64,000 nucleotides of DNA from Alloascoidea africana (Eukaryota > Ascomycota > Alloascoideomycetes > Alloascoideales > Alloascoideaceae): NCBI GenBank assembly GCA_030581615.1, contig JAKTTT010000005.1:434001-498000 (forward strand), given 5' to 3'. A program made the translations under genes and the position numbers. The notes below the pieces were generated by a model. It was not told the DNA's origin. It did not search any database and saw nothing but the letters and a program-made list of their open reading frames with translations. This document shows, piece by piece, positions 63,122 through 64,000 of this stretch; positions within the stretch are counted from its first letter, which is position 1, and each line of letters starts with the position of its first letter.

Positions 63122-64000
63122 ATGGAAATAAGAGAAGAGCTAGTCGACTCGGCAGTGTCCTTTCTCAGCGACCCCCAGGTGGCCGCGTCGCCGCTGGCCA
63201 AGCGAATCGACTTTCTAAAGTCCAAAGAGCTGACAGAGCGCGAGATTGAAGAGGCTCTTCAGCGAGCAGGGGCTTCTGCCTCTGCCTCTGCCTCTGCCTC
63301 CGCGTCTCCATCTTCTGCTTCCTCATCCGCTCAGTCCCAGCCCCGGTCGCCTGGTGCTGGTTCTGGTTCTGGTTCTGGTTCTGGTGCTGGTGCTGGTGCT
63401 GGTGCTGCTCCTCCCTTGCCAGCTCCCCCTGCCTACGTCGAAGACGCAGACTCTGTCGACCACCGGGCTAACAACTACGGGTACGCCCAGGCCACCCTAC
63501 AACCTCCTTCTAAAGTGTCGCTACGGGAGTACTTGCTCCTGGGCACGGCCACGGTGGGTGTGGCTGCCGGAGTCTTTGAGCTGGCTAGACGGTATCTAGC
63601 TCCAACATTAGTCCCACCATCCAAATCTGCAATCGAGATGGACAAACAGGCCATTGACTCCGAGTTTCAAAAAGTTCAGGGCCTTCTGGACCAGCTGAAA
63701 GAGGATTCTGTCGAAATGAAAGAGGAAAACAAACAGCGAGGTGTGGTGCTGGATAAGACTCTGCAGAAAGTCGACCGAGTGCTGGACTTTGTCAAGAAGA
63801 AGCACGAGAGAACCGAGGACGACATGAAGCTGGTCAAGTCCGAGGTCGAGAACATAAAGTCGACTCTGAAGAGCAGCACGGACAGGCACCAGAACATCAT
63901 CACCCAGGAAATGTATTCGTTGAAGGCCGAGCTCCAGGGACTAAAGAACATGGTCGAGTATCGCTCAAAAGTCGCTGGAGGCTCACCACCCAGTTTCCAG
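63122..64000 (+). CDS. PEX14: Peroxin Pex14 (docking complex), truncated by the window edge
   Basis: 293 codons visible, frame open to the end. Central docking component for Pex5/Pex7 cargo at the peroxisomal membrane. N-terminal Pex14 domain at residues 1-50 (MEIREELVDSAVSFLSDPQV, SPLAKRIDFLKSKELTEREI) that binds Pex5 WxxxF/Y motifs. A low-complexity insert follows: SASASASAS, then a GSGSGSG/GAGAGAG dipeptide run. Then the hydrophobic segment (LREYLLLGTATVGVAAGVFE, about 140-158) and a coiled-coil (KKKHERTEDDMKLVKSEVEN). The C-terminal part is missing. The start codon ATG 63122 begins the conserved domain. Confidence 0.95.
   Translation, partial: MEIREELVDSAVSFLSDPQVAASPLAKRIDFLKSKELTEREIEEALQRAGASASASASASASPSSASSSAQSQPRSPGAGSGSGSGSGAGAGAGAAPPLPAPPAYVEDADSVDHRANNYGYAQATLQPPSKVSLREYLLLGTATVGVAAGVFELARRYLAPTLVPPSKSAIEMDKQAIDSEFQKVQGLLDQLKEDSVEMKEENKQRGVVLDKTLQKVDRVLDFVKKKHERTEDDMKLVKSEVENIKSTLKSSTDRHQNIITQEMYSLKAELQGLKNMVEYRSKVAGGSPPSFQ

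Noticed and set aside
1-64000. CRISPR array, operon, phage or bacterial element
   Set aside because: Sequence is eukaryotic with spliceosomal introns; no regularly spaced repeats of that kind were seen.

Overview
The window is chromosomal DNA of a budding yeast (Saccharomycotina) outside Saccharomycetaceae. Evidence: compact protein genes with short introns (48-169 nt) carrying TACTAAC/CTAAC-type branch sites; a group III hybrid histidine kinase (NIK1 type), absent from baker's yeast; a Flo8/Som1-type LisH regulator; a tRNA-Trp with a 13-nt intron. CTG reads as leucine at conserved sites (for example in the 2-oxoglutarate dehydrogenase E1), which argues against the CTG-Ser clade. Intron richness and branch sites close to the acceptor suggest an early-branching lineage (Dipodascales/Trichomonascaceae/Yarrowia side); the species is not identified.

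Layout. 1-6 kb: a partial secreted protein, a p24 cargo receptor (ERV25), the COMPASS subunit SWD1 and an aromatic aminotransferase. 7-18.9 kb: HIR1 (four exons), a CWC24-like splicing factor without its RING, a dysferlin-domain peroxin, HRI1, the SUMO-targeted translocase ULS1 and the Ran GTPase GSP1. 19.8-31.9 kb: a beta-carbonic anhydrase with an apparent signal peptide, a decayed coding relic, an epsin, an unknown acidic protein, RAD5 (its RING split by an intron) and mitochondrial KGD1. 33.4-34.7 kb: a SUN-family wall protein with a long leader. 34.7-39 kb: a 4.2-kb gene-poor stretch with scattered decayed coding pieces. 39-45 kb: a four-TM protein, a five-exon ER thioredoxin-fold protein ending HEEL, two small unknown genes, an SOD-like mitoribosomal protein, tRNA-Trp and a possible solo LTR upstream of it. 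45-64 kb: an INP2/vezatin-like protein, FLO8-like, UAP1/QRI1, NIK1, a Fot/pogo DNA transposon lacking its catalytic core, a small-heat-shock-like protein, a CIR_N-domain protein and the start of PEX14.

Genes are mostly single housekeeping genes in head-to-head or tail-to-tail pairs. Functional themes recur (chromatin: SWD1, HIR1, ULS1, RAD5; peroxisome: Pex30-like, INP2-like, PEX14; mitochondria: KGD1, mS42/43), but nothing shows physical clustering by pathway. The most notable items are the transposon with perfect 51-bp inverted repeats and an excised DDE domain, the RING-less CWC24, the secretory carbonic anhydrase, the HEEL-tailed PDI relative, the GC mosaic that cuts across gene bodies, and the gene-poor 34.7-39 kb interval.
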